In this document: piece after piece, positions 27,079 to 35,327 of the stretch | Layout of the letters: every line of letters begins with the position of its first letter | How positions within the stretch are numbered: position 1 is the stretch's first letter | Source: Acinetobacter sp. ANC 3832 | GTDB taxonomy: Bacteria > Pseudomonadota > Gammaproteobacteria > Pseudomonadales > Moraxellaceae | NCBI RefSeq assembly: GCF_002135415.1 | Contig: NZ_NEGJ01000007.1 | Span: 62,001-126,000, forward strand | Length of the DNA: 64,000 nucleotides | Reading direction: 5' to 3' | Translations under genes and position numbers: made by a program | Notes under the pieces: model-generated | The model's database searches: none | What the model was told of the DNA's origin: nothing | What the model saw: the letters and a program-made list of their open reading frames with translations, nothing else

Positions 27079-27435
27079 ATGAAAATTAAAATGGTTCTTT
27101 TATCTAAAATATTGTTATCTAGTTTTAGCTATGCGAAGTGTAATAATGAGAATCAAATCGTTGCCTATAAATGTTTACAAAGTGAGTTGAAAACTGAAAA
27201 AACGAAAATGAATCAACTCTATCAACAAATTTATGCTCAATATGATGATAAAAATAAACAGCTCTTGGAAAAATCTCAAAAAGCTTGGCTGAATTATCGT
27301 GATGTACAATGTAATCAGCTCTTAGGCCGTCTGACCTATGGTGCTTTGGGCATGTCTGCGGGCTTTGCTGCTATTGATTGTGAATTAAACTCTATCCAGT
27401 TCCGTTTAAAGGAACTTAAAAGCCTGACACTTTAG
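27079..27435 (+). CDS. LprI/DUF1311-family exported protein
   Basis: 118 aa with a signal peptide (VLLSKILLSSFSYA) and a small periplasmic domain. The DUF1311/LprI pattern is visible: YKCLQSEL, a helical MNQLYQQIYAQYDDKNKQLLEKSQKAWLNYRDVQC, and a second cysteine pair position in AAIDCELNSIQFRL. Four cysteines are spaced as in this family, whose Mycobacterium member LprI inhibits lysozyme. Inhibition here is inference only. It starts 22 bp after the tetR stop and overlaps the next, convergent gene by 4 bp. Confidence 0.8.
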   Translation: MKIKMVLLSKILLSSFSYAKCNNENQIVAYKCLQSELKTEKTKMNQLYQQIYAQYDDKNKQLLEKSQKAWLNYRDVQCNQLLGRLTYGALGMSAGFAAIDCELNSIQFRLKELKSLTL

Positions 27436-27899
27436 AGTGATGATTGATCTTTAAACTCAACTTTATGCTCTACCCCATTCCGATCAATATGAGTATAAAA
27501 CACGCCATAGCACCCAACATAATATTCAAGCGATTGATCTTTATAATTCCAATAGATAGACCAATCACCCAAATCAAATGAATCAATCTGACTTTGTGCC
27601 TGTGTCGGCATTTTATTCAAGTATTCACTTTGGATAAGTTCCGCACAAGCAATATCTTTTTTAATCATCGCTTTTTCAAACATCAATTGCGCTACATCAT
27701 CAAAACGTCGTTGATCTTCTTCATTAATGATTTCAATTTCGATATTTTGATCTTTCAATTTGGGTTGCAATGGATCACGTAATTTATCTGAAATTGCTTG
27801 CTTTGGCTTTAAAGCAGAATTATTTTTATGTTTTAGAACCAATTGCCACAATAAGAAAGCCACAATAGCAATGATGATCAATATAAATATTTTTAGCAT
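27432..27899 (-). CDS. Hypothetical membrane-anchored protein
   Basis: 155 aa. A single N-terminal transmembrane helix (FILIIIAIVAFLLWQLVL) is followed by a charged cytosolic or periplasmic domain with DQNIEIEIINEEDQRRFDDVAQLMFEKAMIKKDIACAELI and a C-terminal YWNYKDQSLEYYVGCYGVFYTHIDRNGVEHKVEFK. I do not recognise the family. It is convergent with the LprI-like gene, with a 4-bp overlap of stops. No operon partner on its own strand. Confidence 0.7.
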   Translation of the reverse strand: MLKIFILIIIAIVAFLLWQLVLKHKNNSALKPKQAISDKLRDPLQPKLKDQNIEIEIINEEDQRRFDDVAQLMFEKAMIKKDIACAELIQSEYLNKMPTQAQSQIDSFDLGDWSIYWNYKDQSLEYYVGCYGVFYTHIDRNGVEHKVEFKDQSSL

Positions 27900-28188
27900 G
27901 GATTTAATCTACTCTACATTAAACTTCAATGATTAAAGTCAATAATTATTAGAGCCTTAGCACCTCACCATTTATCTTTATTGGTCATGACTCATTTTTT
28001 AGTTTATACCGTTTTAATTTTTCTCTTTAAATAAAATGTAACACAATTTGTCTAATTTACATCCAGCTTCAATAAGTACTTTAATCATCAATCCTATTAA
28101 CTACAAAGCATAAGTCTTTAGATTCATGACCCTGTATTCACTAAAACCACCATACAATTATTGATCATGAATCTAATATTTTATGAAT

Positions 28189-29088
28189 TTAATCTAATTT
28201 TTCTTGTTGCTGTTGAAGCTGTTTTTCAAAATCAGCTTTACCTTTCGCAATATAGTTTCGCAAACCTATTTGATCAATAAATGCTTTTTTATTTCCTGCT
28301 TTTAATTTTTTTAACTTTTCCTTCATATCAAAACGATCTGCTTTATTGGCAAGAAAAATATCTGCCTGAATTCCATTTAAGGTTATAAATGTCTTTTCGA
28401 TATCTGTGACAATATTTGGATAATTTTTATTATTTATCAAATAATAACCACCTGTAAATAAACTATCTGCATAGATCATTTTATAACTTTTAAAGTTCGA
28501 ACGAATATCTGTTGTCCATGACGTTGAACCTGGTAAATGTCCAGGCGTTGCATGGGCTATAAATGTTTGACGACCCAAATGAATTGATTCACCATCTTGA
28601 ATAATAATGTCTGCTTTCACAGCAGGAAATGGCAATTGATTTCCCAATGCAAAATCAGTGGCAGCACCATTTTCTAGCATAATTGCATTTTCAGGACTCG
28701 CAACCAGTTTTGCTCCGCTCCACAATTTTAGCTTAGAAAAACCACCCGCTTGGTCTAAACGTGCATGACTATTCAGCAAATATTTAACATCAGTAATTTT
28801 AAAATCTAAAGTTTCAATATTTGTTTTAATTTGAGTTGCAGATTGGTCAATCCCACTATCAATTAAAATCAACCCTTTACCTGTATCAATCAGAACTGAA
28901 GAAAGATTATCAGTGCCTACATAGTAAACATGTTTGAAAATTTGAAATGGAGCAATCGGCTTATTCCAATTTTCAAACAAACTTAAAGGTGGAGCTTCAG
29001 TTAAAGGTTGCTCAGGATTTAACGCTGCTTTTACATAAGTCGTAGAAATGACAAGTGTAGCGATTAAAAGTATATATTTAATTGACAT
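28189..29088 (-). CDS. B3-like metallo-beta-lactamase-fold protein with H-R-D-Q / H / K metal site
   Basis: Secreted 299-aa protein of the subclass B3 metallo-beta-lactamase type (signal peptide ending YVKA). Standard B3 enzymes have HxHxDH, a middle His and a late His. Here the first motif is SHARLDQAGG (His108, Arg110, Asp112, Gln113), the middle histidine is kept (His184 in TPGHLPGSTSW), and the late histidine is replaced by Lys249 in IFLANKADRF. This H118R/H121Q/H263K combination corresponds to the variant group reported as B3-RQK (for example CSR-1 of Cronobacter); I recall that label from the literature and have not checked it here. It may be a weak beta-lactamase or a related hydrolase. 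No regulator (ampR) is adjacent. Confidence 0.88.
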   Translation of the reverse strand: MSIKYILLIATLVISTTYVKAALNPEQPLTEAPPLSLFENWNKPIAPFQIFKHVYYVGTDNLSSVLIDTGKGLILIDSGIDQSATQIKTNIETLDFKITDVKYLLNSHARLDQAGGFSKLKLWSGAKLVASPENAIMLENGAATDFALGNQLPFPAVKADIIIQDGESIHLGRQTFIAHATPGHLPGSTSWTTDIRSNFKSYKMIYADSLFTGGYYLINNKNYPNIVTDIEKTFITLNGIQADIFLANKADRFDMKEKLKKLKAGNKKAFIDQIGLRNYIAKGKADFEKQLQQQQEKLD

Positions 29089-29470
29089 GAAAGTTTTCGA
29101 AATGATTAGTGTTTTCGGAACGAATCATTTCAAATTTTTTATGAATTTCAATACTCAAAGCTTCAATAACCATTTATAGGTCTCTTGCAAAAGTAGAAAA
29201 ATGAATAAAAATTTATAAGTGAAAATGACATTGAATTAAGATTAAATATCCCTTCTCCCTCTGGGAGAAGGTTAGGATGAGGGTGAATCCAAAAAATCAT
29301 ATCCTCTCCCTAGCCCTCTCCTTTAAAAGGAGAAGGGACATTCATTGTGAGCAAATACTGATTAAAAGCTGGCTTATGCAATAAAACTAATAAATGTATC
29401 AATATTGCAAATACTCAGTCTGCCAATGACGACTCTTTAGACATCAATTTACATACTCTATGAAGATTTT
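29089..29470. other. Intergenic spacer holding the second dispersed repeat
   Basis: 382 bp between two minus-strand genes. Most of it is the inverted copy of the ~200-bp repeat; the rest is AT-rich without an ORF. It also has to contain the promoter of the metallo-beta-lactamase-like gene. Confidence 0.55.
29177..29385 (-). repeat. Dispersed ~200-bp repeat, copy 2 (inverted)
   Basis: Reverse complement of the element at about 6892-7095: TCATTTTCACTTATAAA, GGGAGAAGGTTAGGATGAGGG, then CCTAGCCCTCTCC, with AAAAGCTGGCTTATGCAA at the right end. The two copies differ by scattered substitutions and small indels, so they are not recent duplicates. It lies upstream of the metallo-beta-lactamase-like gene. 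Confidence 0.75.
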
Positions 29471-30598
29471 TTATTTTTTTAATATCACTTTGGTTAATCG
29501 ATTTCCCACATCAATTGCAAATTGATCAACATAACGACTATATAAATCTGAAACTAGAAACGTGACCAAAATACAAATTGTTGATGCAATGATTACTGAA
29601 AATGCATAACCTGTTCCCAAATTTAATAACACGTTAAATAAAGGAATGCAGACCAAATAAACCATCAATAAGTGTAATAAATAAATCGAGAATGAAAGTT
29701 TTCCAAGCCAAACCAAGGGTTTTTTATCTAACATTTCTGATAATTTTTTGCCCATTAAGACGCTATAAACAATCAAAATTCCTGCAAACACATTGCAATA
29801 TTCATAAGTATTCTCGCCTAAAATACGATAAATCCATGCATATGCCATACTGGTATTATGCGCACCTGCAAGGTATAAACCGAGAATAAAAATAAGGATT
29901 GAAGTACTGGTTTTTAAAGTACGCCCATATAAATAAAAGTAGATTCCAATCACAAAGCATAGAATCCCCCAAAAGAATCCTTCACCTTTCCAATAATATG
30001 CGAAACAAGGTAAAACAACCGAAGCGATAAAGAATGCACTTTTTTTAAATGAATAAAGATAAAGCAGTATAAACAAGGTAAATGAACCAAAGAGCTCAAT
30101 ATTCATTGTCCATAACACCCAATTGGTATCACTTTCAGCAAAGAAAAAAGAACCAATGGTACCTTCGTATATGGCATGCTTTAACGTAAATGTCTGTGTG
30201 ACATAAGCTTGAAGCCATCCCCCAACAGCATGACTATCAATATAAATAAATTTAAAACATAGCCAAATGAGTAAACATGATCCAAGTGCAGGAATCATTA
30301 ATCGAGGATAGCGTTTAACCATCATCATTTTAATTTTATCTTGAATATTATTTGGACTTTTTAAAATCGCATAAGACAGTACATATCCACTTAATACAAA
30401 AAAGACAAAAACAGCCGCTGAACCTGAATACCAAAATGCGAAGGGAGAATGATGAATCGCATAAACCATTGCATTATCTGCTTTTTCATTCACATCAAAA
30501 TGATGTAGATATGGAAAAAAGCTTAAGCTTAAATGTGAAAAAACCACAGCTAGGCATGCTAGACCTCGTATACTTTCTGCTGCATTTAATTTCGCCAT
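29471..30598 (-). CDS. Membrane acyltransferase, acyltransferase-3 (OafA/YrhL) family
   Basis: Multi-pass enzyme that transfers acetyl or other acyl groups to extracytoplasmic glycans. The first helix has the family motif ESIRGLACLAVVFSHLSLS (Arg and His of the active site), and the rest is about ten helices. The chosen start is the ATG of MAKLNAAESIRG, which fits the family better than an in-frame ATG eight codons earlier. It sits between the B3-like gene and pgaBCD. A link to modification of poly-N-acetylglucosamine or another surface polymer is only suggested by proximity. Confidence 0.88.
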   Translation of the reverse strand: MAKLNAAESIRGLACLAVVFSHLSLSFFPYLHHFDVNEKADNAMVYAIHHSPFAFWYSGSAAVFVFFVLSGYVLSYAILKSPNNIQDKIKMMMVKRYPRLMIPALGSCLLIWLCFKFIYIDSHAVGGWLQAYVTQTFTLKHAIYEGTIGSFFFAESDTNWVLWTMNIELFGSFTLFILLYLYSFKKSAFFIASVVLPCFAYYWKGEGFFWGILCFVIGIYFYLYGRTLKTSTSILIFILGLYLAGAHNTSMAYAWIYRILGENTYEYCNVFAGILIVYSVLMGKKLSEMLDKKPLVWLGKLSFSIYLLHLLMVYLVCIPLFNVLLNLGTGYAFSVIIASTICILVTFLVSDLYSRYVDQFAIDVGNRLTKVILKK

Positions 30599-30654
30599 TT
30601 TCCAACCATCCTCATTACCCATCGCCTCAGTAGACTTCTTACATCAAACTTTTT

Positions 30655-30720
30655 AATTTCCCCCTGAATGAGAAAAATAAAAAGCCTGTTTATGCTTTTG
30701 TAAGATGTCTATTTCCATCT
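30655..30720 (+). repeat. Dispersed hairpin-plus-tail element (degenerate copy)
   Basis: AAAAGCCTGTTTATGCTTTTGTAAGATGTC near 30680-30706 resembles the TTATGYAARATAT tail seen at 20777, 26419, 39267 and 19173. The hairpin part is poorly kept. Confidence 0.35.
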
Positions 30721-30747
30721 TCCAAATAAATTTCATTGCACCAAAGA

Positions 30748-30771
30748 AAAGTCCCACGATTGTGGGACTTT
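30748..30771 (-). terminator. Rho-independent terminator of pgaBCD
   Basis: AAAGTCCCAC / GTGGGACTTT around a GATT loop, 16 bp past the pgaD stop; bidirectional by symmetry. Confidence 0.85.
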
Positions 30772-30786
30772 CTAAATAACAAAAAT

Positions 30787-31209
30787 TTACTCTATAAATA
30801 CTATTTTACCATTTTCATCATGATGAACAGTACTTATTTTCTGCAGACGCCCTTGTTGAATATTTTCTTCAGACAAGCCAAAAAAATCTGCATAATCTTG
30901 GGTTGTTTTCACGTCTGTCTTTTTAACAGTCGTTGCTGGAATAAAATGACTCCACAACAAGAGTGCAACAGCACATGCAATTAATGCAGTAATACCGTGT
31001 TGTACTCCTACTCCAAACGCATGCATCACGCTATGGATTAGATGTGGTTTTTGCAAACCAATTAAACCTACAACCAACATAATTGGTCGCCATAAAAACA
31101 ACCAACACGCCCACATCATTGCCGTAGAAGTATTCGACATGTAGCGTTTATGCCAAGGCAATTTACGACGTAAATCAATAATCAAATCATTTGATTTCAT
31201 TTTCATCAA
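30787..31209 (-). CDS. pgaD: Poly-beta-1,6-N-acetylglucosamine synthesis protein PgaD
   Basis: Small membrane subunit that works with PgaC to make and export poly-N-acetylglucosamine; in E. coli the PgaCD pair is activated by c-di-GMP. 140 aa with two strong transmembrane helices (about 30-52 and 75-100) after an N-terminal basic segment. A C-terminal hydrophilic tail follows with DYADFFGLSEENIQQGRLQKI, similar in layout to PgaD proteins. It starts 15 bp after the pgaC stop. The identity depends partly on the operon order pgaB-pgaC-pgaD. Confidence 0.88.
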   Translation of the reverse strand: MMKMKSNDLIIDLRRKLPWHKRYMSNTSTAMMWACWLFLWRPIMLVVGLIGLQKPHLIHSVMHAFGVGVQHGITALIACAVALLLWSHFIPATTVKKTDVKTTQDYADFFGLSEENIQQGRLQKISTVHHDENGKIVFIE

Positions 31210-31224
31210 TACTCAAATACAGCA

Positions 31225-32490
31225 CTAATCTTCCGAGCGAACACCGCGGTCTGGACTCACCCAACGAGCACGTTTGCCACTGCCGCGTAATAATACTTTA
31301 GGGAATGCCACAATACTCGCCGTAATTGTAATTAACCAAAATACGAATGGATACCAAATCATCCAATAATAGTTTTTAAACAGATCTGGTTCATATCTAC
31401 TATCCATCCATTTGCTTAAACCAAACTGAATTAAGCAAGTTGCACCCAATAAAATTCCACTACCATAGGGTAAAAATGGTGAGCTAATGCCATGACTTAC
31501 ACCATGAATCGGTAAAACAAAATGCAGTAGCCAAATCACAGCCATGATCAACATTAAATACGACCAAATCAACGTTAGAATCAGCTCAATGATCAGTGGC
31601 CATAAAAAATTCAATTTAGGTTTTAATAAAACATCAATATTTTTGAGTAAAACCTGCGCTCCACCCATTGCCCAACGTAGACGCTGTTTCCACAAACCAT
31701 TTAAGGTTTCTGGCATCAAAATCCACACCAAAGCATTTGGTTCAAAACGAATATCCCAACCTGCACGCTGTAATTTCCATGTGATATCGATGTCTTCCGT
31801 CAACATATTCGGCGACCAATACCCGACTTCATGTACAGCACTTTTACGGAAAGCAGTAATCACACCTGAAACCGTAAATAAACGACCAAAGCTTCGTTGA
31901 GCACGTTTGATCATCCCCACGATAGATGAAAACTCACCGACTTGGATACGACCTAATAATGTTGAACGAGTACGAATTCGAGGGTTCCCTGTTACAGCAG
32001 CAACCGTTTCATCTTCTAAAAAGTGACGTACCATCCATGATGCAGCATGTGGATCAAGCAAAGCATCCCCATCAATACCAATCAAAAATTCAGCTTCTGT
32101 AACCAAGCTACCTGCTTGTAAAGCCATGGCTTTGCCTTGGTTTTGTGCAAGATGCACCACTCGAAGCTTTTCGTATTTTGCAGCAAGCTTATCCAGTTCT
32201 TCCGCAGTATTGTCCGAACTACCATCATTAATTGCAATGACTTCAAAATTTGGATAATCCAAAGCCAAAGCATGGGTAATGGTTTCTTCTGCATTGTCCC
32301 CTTCATTAAAACAAGGCACGAGCACAGCAACCAAAGGATAACTTTGTAATGGATTTGGTTGCTGATATGGCGGCTCTTTTCGTTCTTTTCTATAGAAGAT
32401 TAGCGCACCAACCATCCATAAATAAGACATGAACAATGGATAGAAGAACACAAAATCCAATGCTGAGTGCCAAAAATAATGTAAGGACAT
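31225..32490 (-). CDS. pgaC: Poly-beta-1,6-N-acetylglucosamine synthase PgaC
   Basis: GT2 glycosyltransferase that polymerises UDP-GlcNAc. 421 aa, with an N-terminal transmembrane part and then the GT2 motifs in order: NDGSSDNTAEEL, DGDALLD (DxD metal site), TEDIDITWKLQRAGW (TED base), and QRLRWAMGG (QxxRW). C-terminal transmembrane helices (about 290-400) would form the export channel. It has 15-bp gaps to pgaB and pgaD, a clear operon. It may be activated by c-di-GMP as in E. coli. Confidence 0.95.
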   Translation of the reverse strand: MSLHYFWHSALDFVFFYPLFMSYLWMVGALIFYRKERKEPPYQQPNPLQSYPLVAVLVPCFNEGDNAEETITHALALDYPNFEVIAINDGSSDNTAEELDKLAAKYEKLRVVHLAQNQGKAMALQAGSLVTEAEFLIGIDGDALLDPHAASWMVRHFLEDETVAAVTGNPRIRTRSTLLGRIQVGEFSSIVGMIKRAQRSFGRLFTVSGVITAFRKSAVHEVGYWSPNMLTEDIDITWKLQRAGWDIRFEPNALVWILMPETLNGLWKQRLRWAMGGAQVLLKNIDVLLKPKLNFLWPLIIELILTLIWSYLMLIMAVIWLLHFVLPIHGVSHGISSPFLPYGSGILLGATCLIQFGLSKWMDSRYEPDLFKNYYWMIWYPFVFWLITITASIVAFPKVLLRGSGKRARWVSPDRGVRSED

Positions 32491-32505
32491 CTTTGTTATC
32501 TTCCT

Positions 32506-34548
32506 TTAAGGAACAAGGCTATTTGTTTTTAAATCAAATACCTGACGCATGATTACTGGATCTGGATGATTTTGGAATGGATCATCTGGATAATATGCAA
32601 TATGCATCGCACCTTGTTGATATAAGGATTTAATCGTATCAGCCATTTCAGTTGATGGAACCGGTTTATTGGTTCTCCAATTTAAAGCCTGCAACTCGAA
32701 TACAGTTTTCTTAATACCATTCGGATATTTTTTTACACGATTGACAATATCCGCATAAAACTTCGCTTTATCTGGCGCTTGTTCCATATATGGCATTGCC
32801 ATAATCGCTGTAAAATCATAACGCTTTAACGATTGCTCTAAAGATTGAGAATACCAATTTTCAGAATATGGATTTAATGCAACTTGTGCATATAAATTAC
32901 GAGCTGTGACGAGATAAGGCTGATAATAACGAAGTTGATCTGCCAATTGCATTGCAAAATCATCAATCGTTTTGGTTTTAAACGCAGTCCATTTCTGAAG
33001 TTCTGCATCATTATTACGTACATGTGCAAGATTAGTGGATAAACCCGCCTTTTTATAAGCTGCTAAAGCTTGAGGGCTGGCATCTTCATAATCAGACAAA
33101 GTCGTATCATCATGGAATAATACACCATTAAATGTCGCTGATTTGCCTAAATCTGCATAAATACCTTTAATCACTTCACGTGCTTCAGCAGAATAAGGGC
33201 TTAAACGGTGATAGCCCATGTTTAAATGGTCTGATTTCTTTTCTTGCTGCGTCACAACAATATCTTTTGAAACTGGGTTCTTTTTCGGTAAATCCCATGC
33301 CAATAAAGGCATCCAAGCATACAAACGGGTGACTTGTGTACGTGATTGAATTTGCCAAGAAACACGATTAAATAAATCTGCACGCATTGGTAAATAGCGA
33401 TTTGGGAAATACACCATATCCGCTGAACCATCTGCATCAGGATCAGAGAAAGCTTGAAGATAAACGGTATTTACCTTCATTGCCGCAATTCGGTCTAACA
33501 AAAGACCAATATTTTTTTCTTGCTGTGCTGGATCTTTATCATAAATATAGTCCAAATCTACATGCATGATTTTTTGTGGACGATTATTATCATTTAAACC
33601 CATTTCACGAGTTTTAATATCCGCCAATAAATCATTAATGGATGTGCCATTTTCAATGAGAATACGGTTTAAATGACCCAATGGTTTATTCACATCATCC
33701 GCACCATCATCTAATGTAATGGTGATTGGCATACCCAGTTTTTTCGCAATTCCAACTGTTTCCATATTATAGCGACCATATGGCCAAACCATCACACGTG
33801 GGCTACGAATACCATGTGACTTTAAAACATCATTATTTTTCTTTAAATCTGCATAAATTCGAGCATCGTAGCTTTTATCATCTTCATAAGTTTTTGTTTT
33901 TGTATTATATAAGCGTGTAGTCGCAGCAGGTTCAGAATTCCCCTGCGGGTTCCCTAAAATTCCACGATGCAAATTATAACTGTGGCTTCCAATCTCGACA
34001 AAACCACTGTCTTGCATTTCTTTCAATTCAGCCCATGATAAAATTTCATCACGTGCAATCACTTCATCACCAAAATGAACTTTTTGACTTTCTTTCGGCT
34101 CTAACCATGAACCAACAACGGCTAAAACCACAGGGACTTTATTGGCTTTAACCACAGGATAAGCATATTTATAAAAAGATTGATAACCATCATCTACTGT
34201 AATCAGTACAGGTTTTGTCGGTAATTTATATTTACCTTCATTTGCTTTAAGCAATTGATCAACACTAATAAAATTAAACCCGCTTTTCTTTAGTGCTGTA
34301 ATTTGTTGCCCAAATTGCGCAGGCGTAATTGCATACTGAGGAATAAGTGCATCTTTTTTATCAGTAATTTCATGATAACCAATAATCGTAAGCGTCGCAG
34401 GGTCTGCTTTTGCAGTTTCTGCACGTACCACCATACTCATAGATGCGGCTAAAATAGAAAGACCAACAACCAAAGCGGGATTTAAAAAACGAGGGATCAT
34501 AAAATTTCTGCTCATTATCTTGTCTGTTATGATTTCAAAGTTCATCAC
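32506..34548 (-). CDS. pgaB: Poly-N-acetylglucosamine deacetylase PgaB
   Basis: Periplasmic or outer-membrane protein that partly deacetylates poly-N-acetylglucosamine before release. The start is uncertain: a good signal peptide begins at MIPRFLNPALVVG, 16 codons inside the first ATG. The polysaccharide deacetylase domain (about 50-310) has TVDDGYQSFYKYAYPV (catalytic Asp pair), GSHSYNLHRG (His ligands), and PYGRYN. The C-terminal glycoside-hydrolase-like domain (about 320-670) has HVDLDYIYDKDP and NTVYLQAFSDPDADG. At 680 aa it matches E. coli PgaB (672). Upstream there is no pgaA, which normally comes first. Confidence 0.94.
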   Translation of the reverse strand: MMNFEIITDKIMSRNFMIPRFLNPALVVGLSILAASMSMVVRAETAKADPATLTIIGYHEITDKKDALIPQYAITPAQFGQQITALKKSGFNFISVDQLLKANEGKYKLPTKPVLITVDDGYQSFYKYAYPVVKANKVPVVLAVVGSWLEPKESQKVHFGDEVIARDEILSWAELKEMQDSGFVEIGSHSYNLHRGILGNPQGNSEPAATTRLYNTKTKTYEDDKSYDARIYADLKKNNDVLKSHGIRSPRVMVWPYGRYNMETVGIAKKLGMPITITLDDGADDVNKPLGHLNRILIENGTSINDLLADIKTREMGLNDNNRPQKIMHVDLDYIYDKDPAQQEKNIGLLLDRIAAMKVNTVYLQAFSDPDADGSADMVYFPNRYLPMRADLFNRVSWQIQSRTQVTRLYAWMPLLAWDLPKKNPVSKDIVVTQQEKKSDHLNMGYHRLSPYSAEAREVIKGIYADLGKSATFNGVLFHDDTTLSDYEDASPQALAAYKKAGLSTNLAHVRNNDAELQKWTAFKTKTIDDFAMQLADQLRYYQPYLVTARNLYAQVALNPYSENWYSQSLEQSLKRYDFTAIMAMPYMEQAPDKAKFYADIVNRVKKYPNGIKKTVFELQALNWRTNKPVPSTEMADTIKSLYQQGAMHIAYYPDDPFQNHPDPVIMRQVFDLKTNSLVP

Positions 34549-34927
34549 AAAACGTCAATATTTTGTTTAAAAAAACCTTTTTAATGACTTCAAGAATCAA
34601 TCTCTTTTCATCTGTAGTTTATAGACACTGAATCTGAAAACAATCTTAAAACAATTAATTTTTCTATTATTTTTAAACAACTTACATCAGTGTAATATTT
34701 TCTTCACAATATCCACACAATTCAGATGCTTTTTTAAAATTATGATAAAACGATCATATTTCATTGTAATTAAACTTTTTACAATTCTAACGCGATTCAT
34801 TTCAAAATTTCCACATTATATTTGTGTCTTTTCATCTACTGAATGAATATCTGCTTTTTAGATCTAGAATTGATTTACTTCTATTTTTTCATACGAAAAT
34901 GTGTCGTTCTTTCATCGTTTAAATATA
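34549..34927. other. Intergenic region upstream of pgaB
   Basis: 379 bp of AT-rich sequence without an ORF. The place where pgaA would be expected is empty: the next gene is FKBP on the same strand. Confidence 0.6.
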
Positions 34928-34957
34928 AAAAACTCCCAATAAATTGAGAGTTTTTTT
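34928..34957 (-). terminator. Terminator after the FKBP gene
   Basis: AAAAACTC / GAGTTTTT with an inner CAAT / ATTG stem and one mismatch, then a T-tract, about 30 bp past the FKBP stop. Confidence 0.65.
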
Positions 34958-34987
34958 TGAGATTGATCAGCAGATCATGCAGACCGA

Positions 34988-35326
34988 TTAATCACGTGTT
35001 TTTACATCAAATAATTCAATTTCAAAAACCAAATTTGAATTTGCAGGAATCACTTTACCCATTTTACGCTCACCATAAGCCAAATGTGATGGTACGATCA
35101 ATTTACGTTTACCACCGACTTTCATACCCATGATCCCTTGATCCCACCCTTTAATCACACGACCTGTTCCTATCACAGTTTCAAAGTAACTGCCACGATC
35201 AACAGAAGAGTCAAACTGGGTACCATCTTCCAACCAACCTGTGTAATGTGTAGTGATTAAAGCGCCTTTTACAGCTTCTTTACCTTCACCCACTTTAAGA
35301 TCAATAATTTCTAATTCGTTTGACAT
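34988..35326 (-). CDS. FKBP-type peptidyl-prolyl cis-trans isomerase
   Basis: 112-aa single-domain FKBP, cytosolic, no signal peptide. It aligns with human FKBP12-like text: VHYTGW-like THYTGWLEDGTQFDSS, GRVIKGWDQGIMGMKVGGKRKLIVPSHLAYG, and VFEIELFDV. The conserved tryptophan, tyrosine and phenylalanine positions of the active site are all present. It begins 1 nt after the stop of the DUF2252 gene, so it is in the same transcript. The reason for that pairing is not clear. Confidence 0.95.
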   Translation of the reverse strand: MSNELEIIDLKVGEGKEAVKGALITTHYTGWLEDGTQFDSSVDRGSYFETVIGTGRVIKGWDQGIMGMKVGGKRKLIVPSHLAYGERKMGKVIPANSNLVFEIELFDVKTRD

Positions 35327-35327
35327 G

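Noticed and set aside
28189..29088. Calling the B3-like protein a glyoxalase II or RNase Z
   Set aside because: Secretion signal and the SHARxDQ..TPGHxPGS pattern follow the B3 beta-lactamase branch; those families keep HxHxDH.
31544..31900. 118-codon plus-strand ORF in pgaC
   Set aside because: Antisense shadow of the GT2 gene; no codon or motif signal of its own.
34549..34927. Remains of pgaA before pgaB
   Set aside because: I looked for a porin-like frame on the minus strand and found none; sequence is AT-rich with frequent stops.
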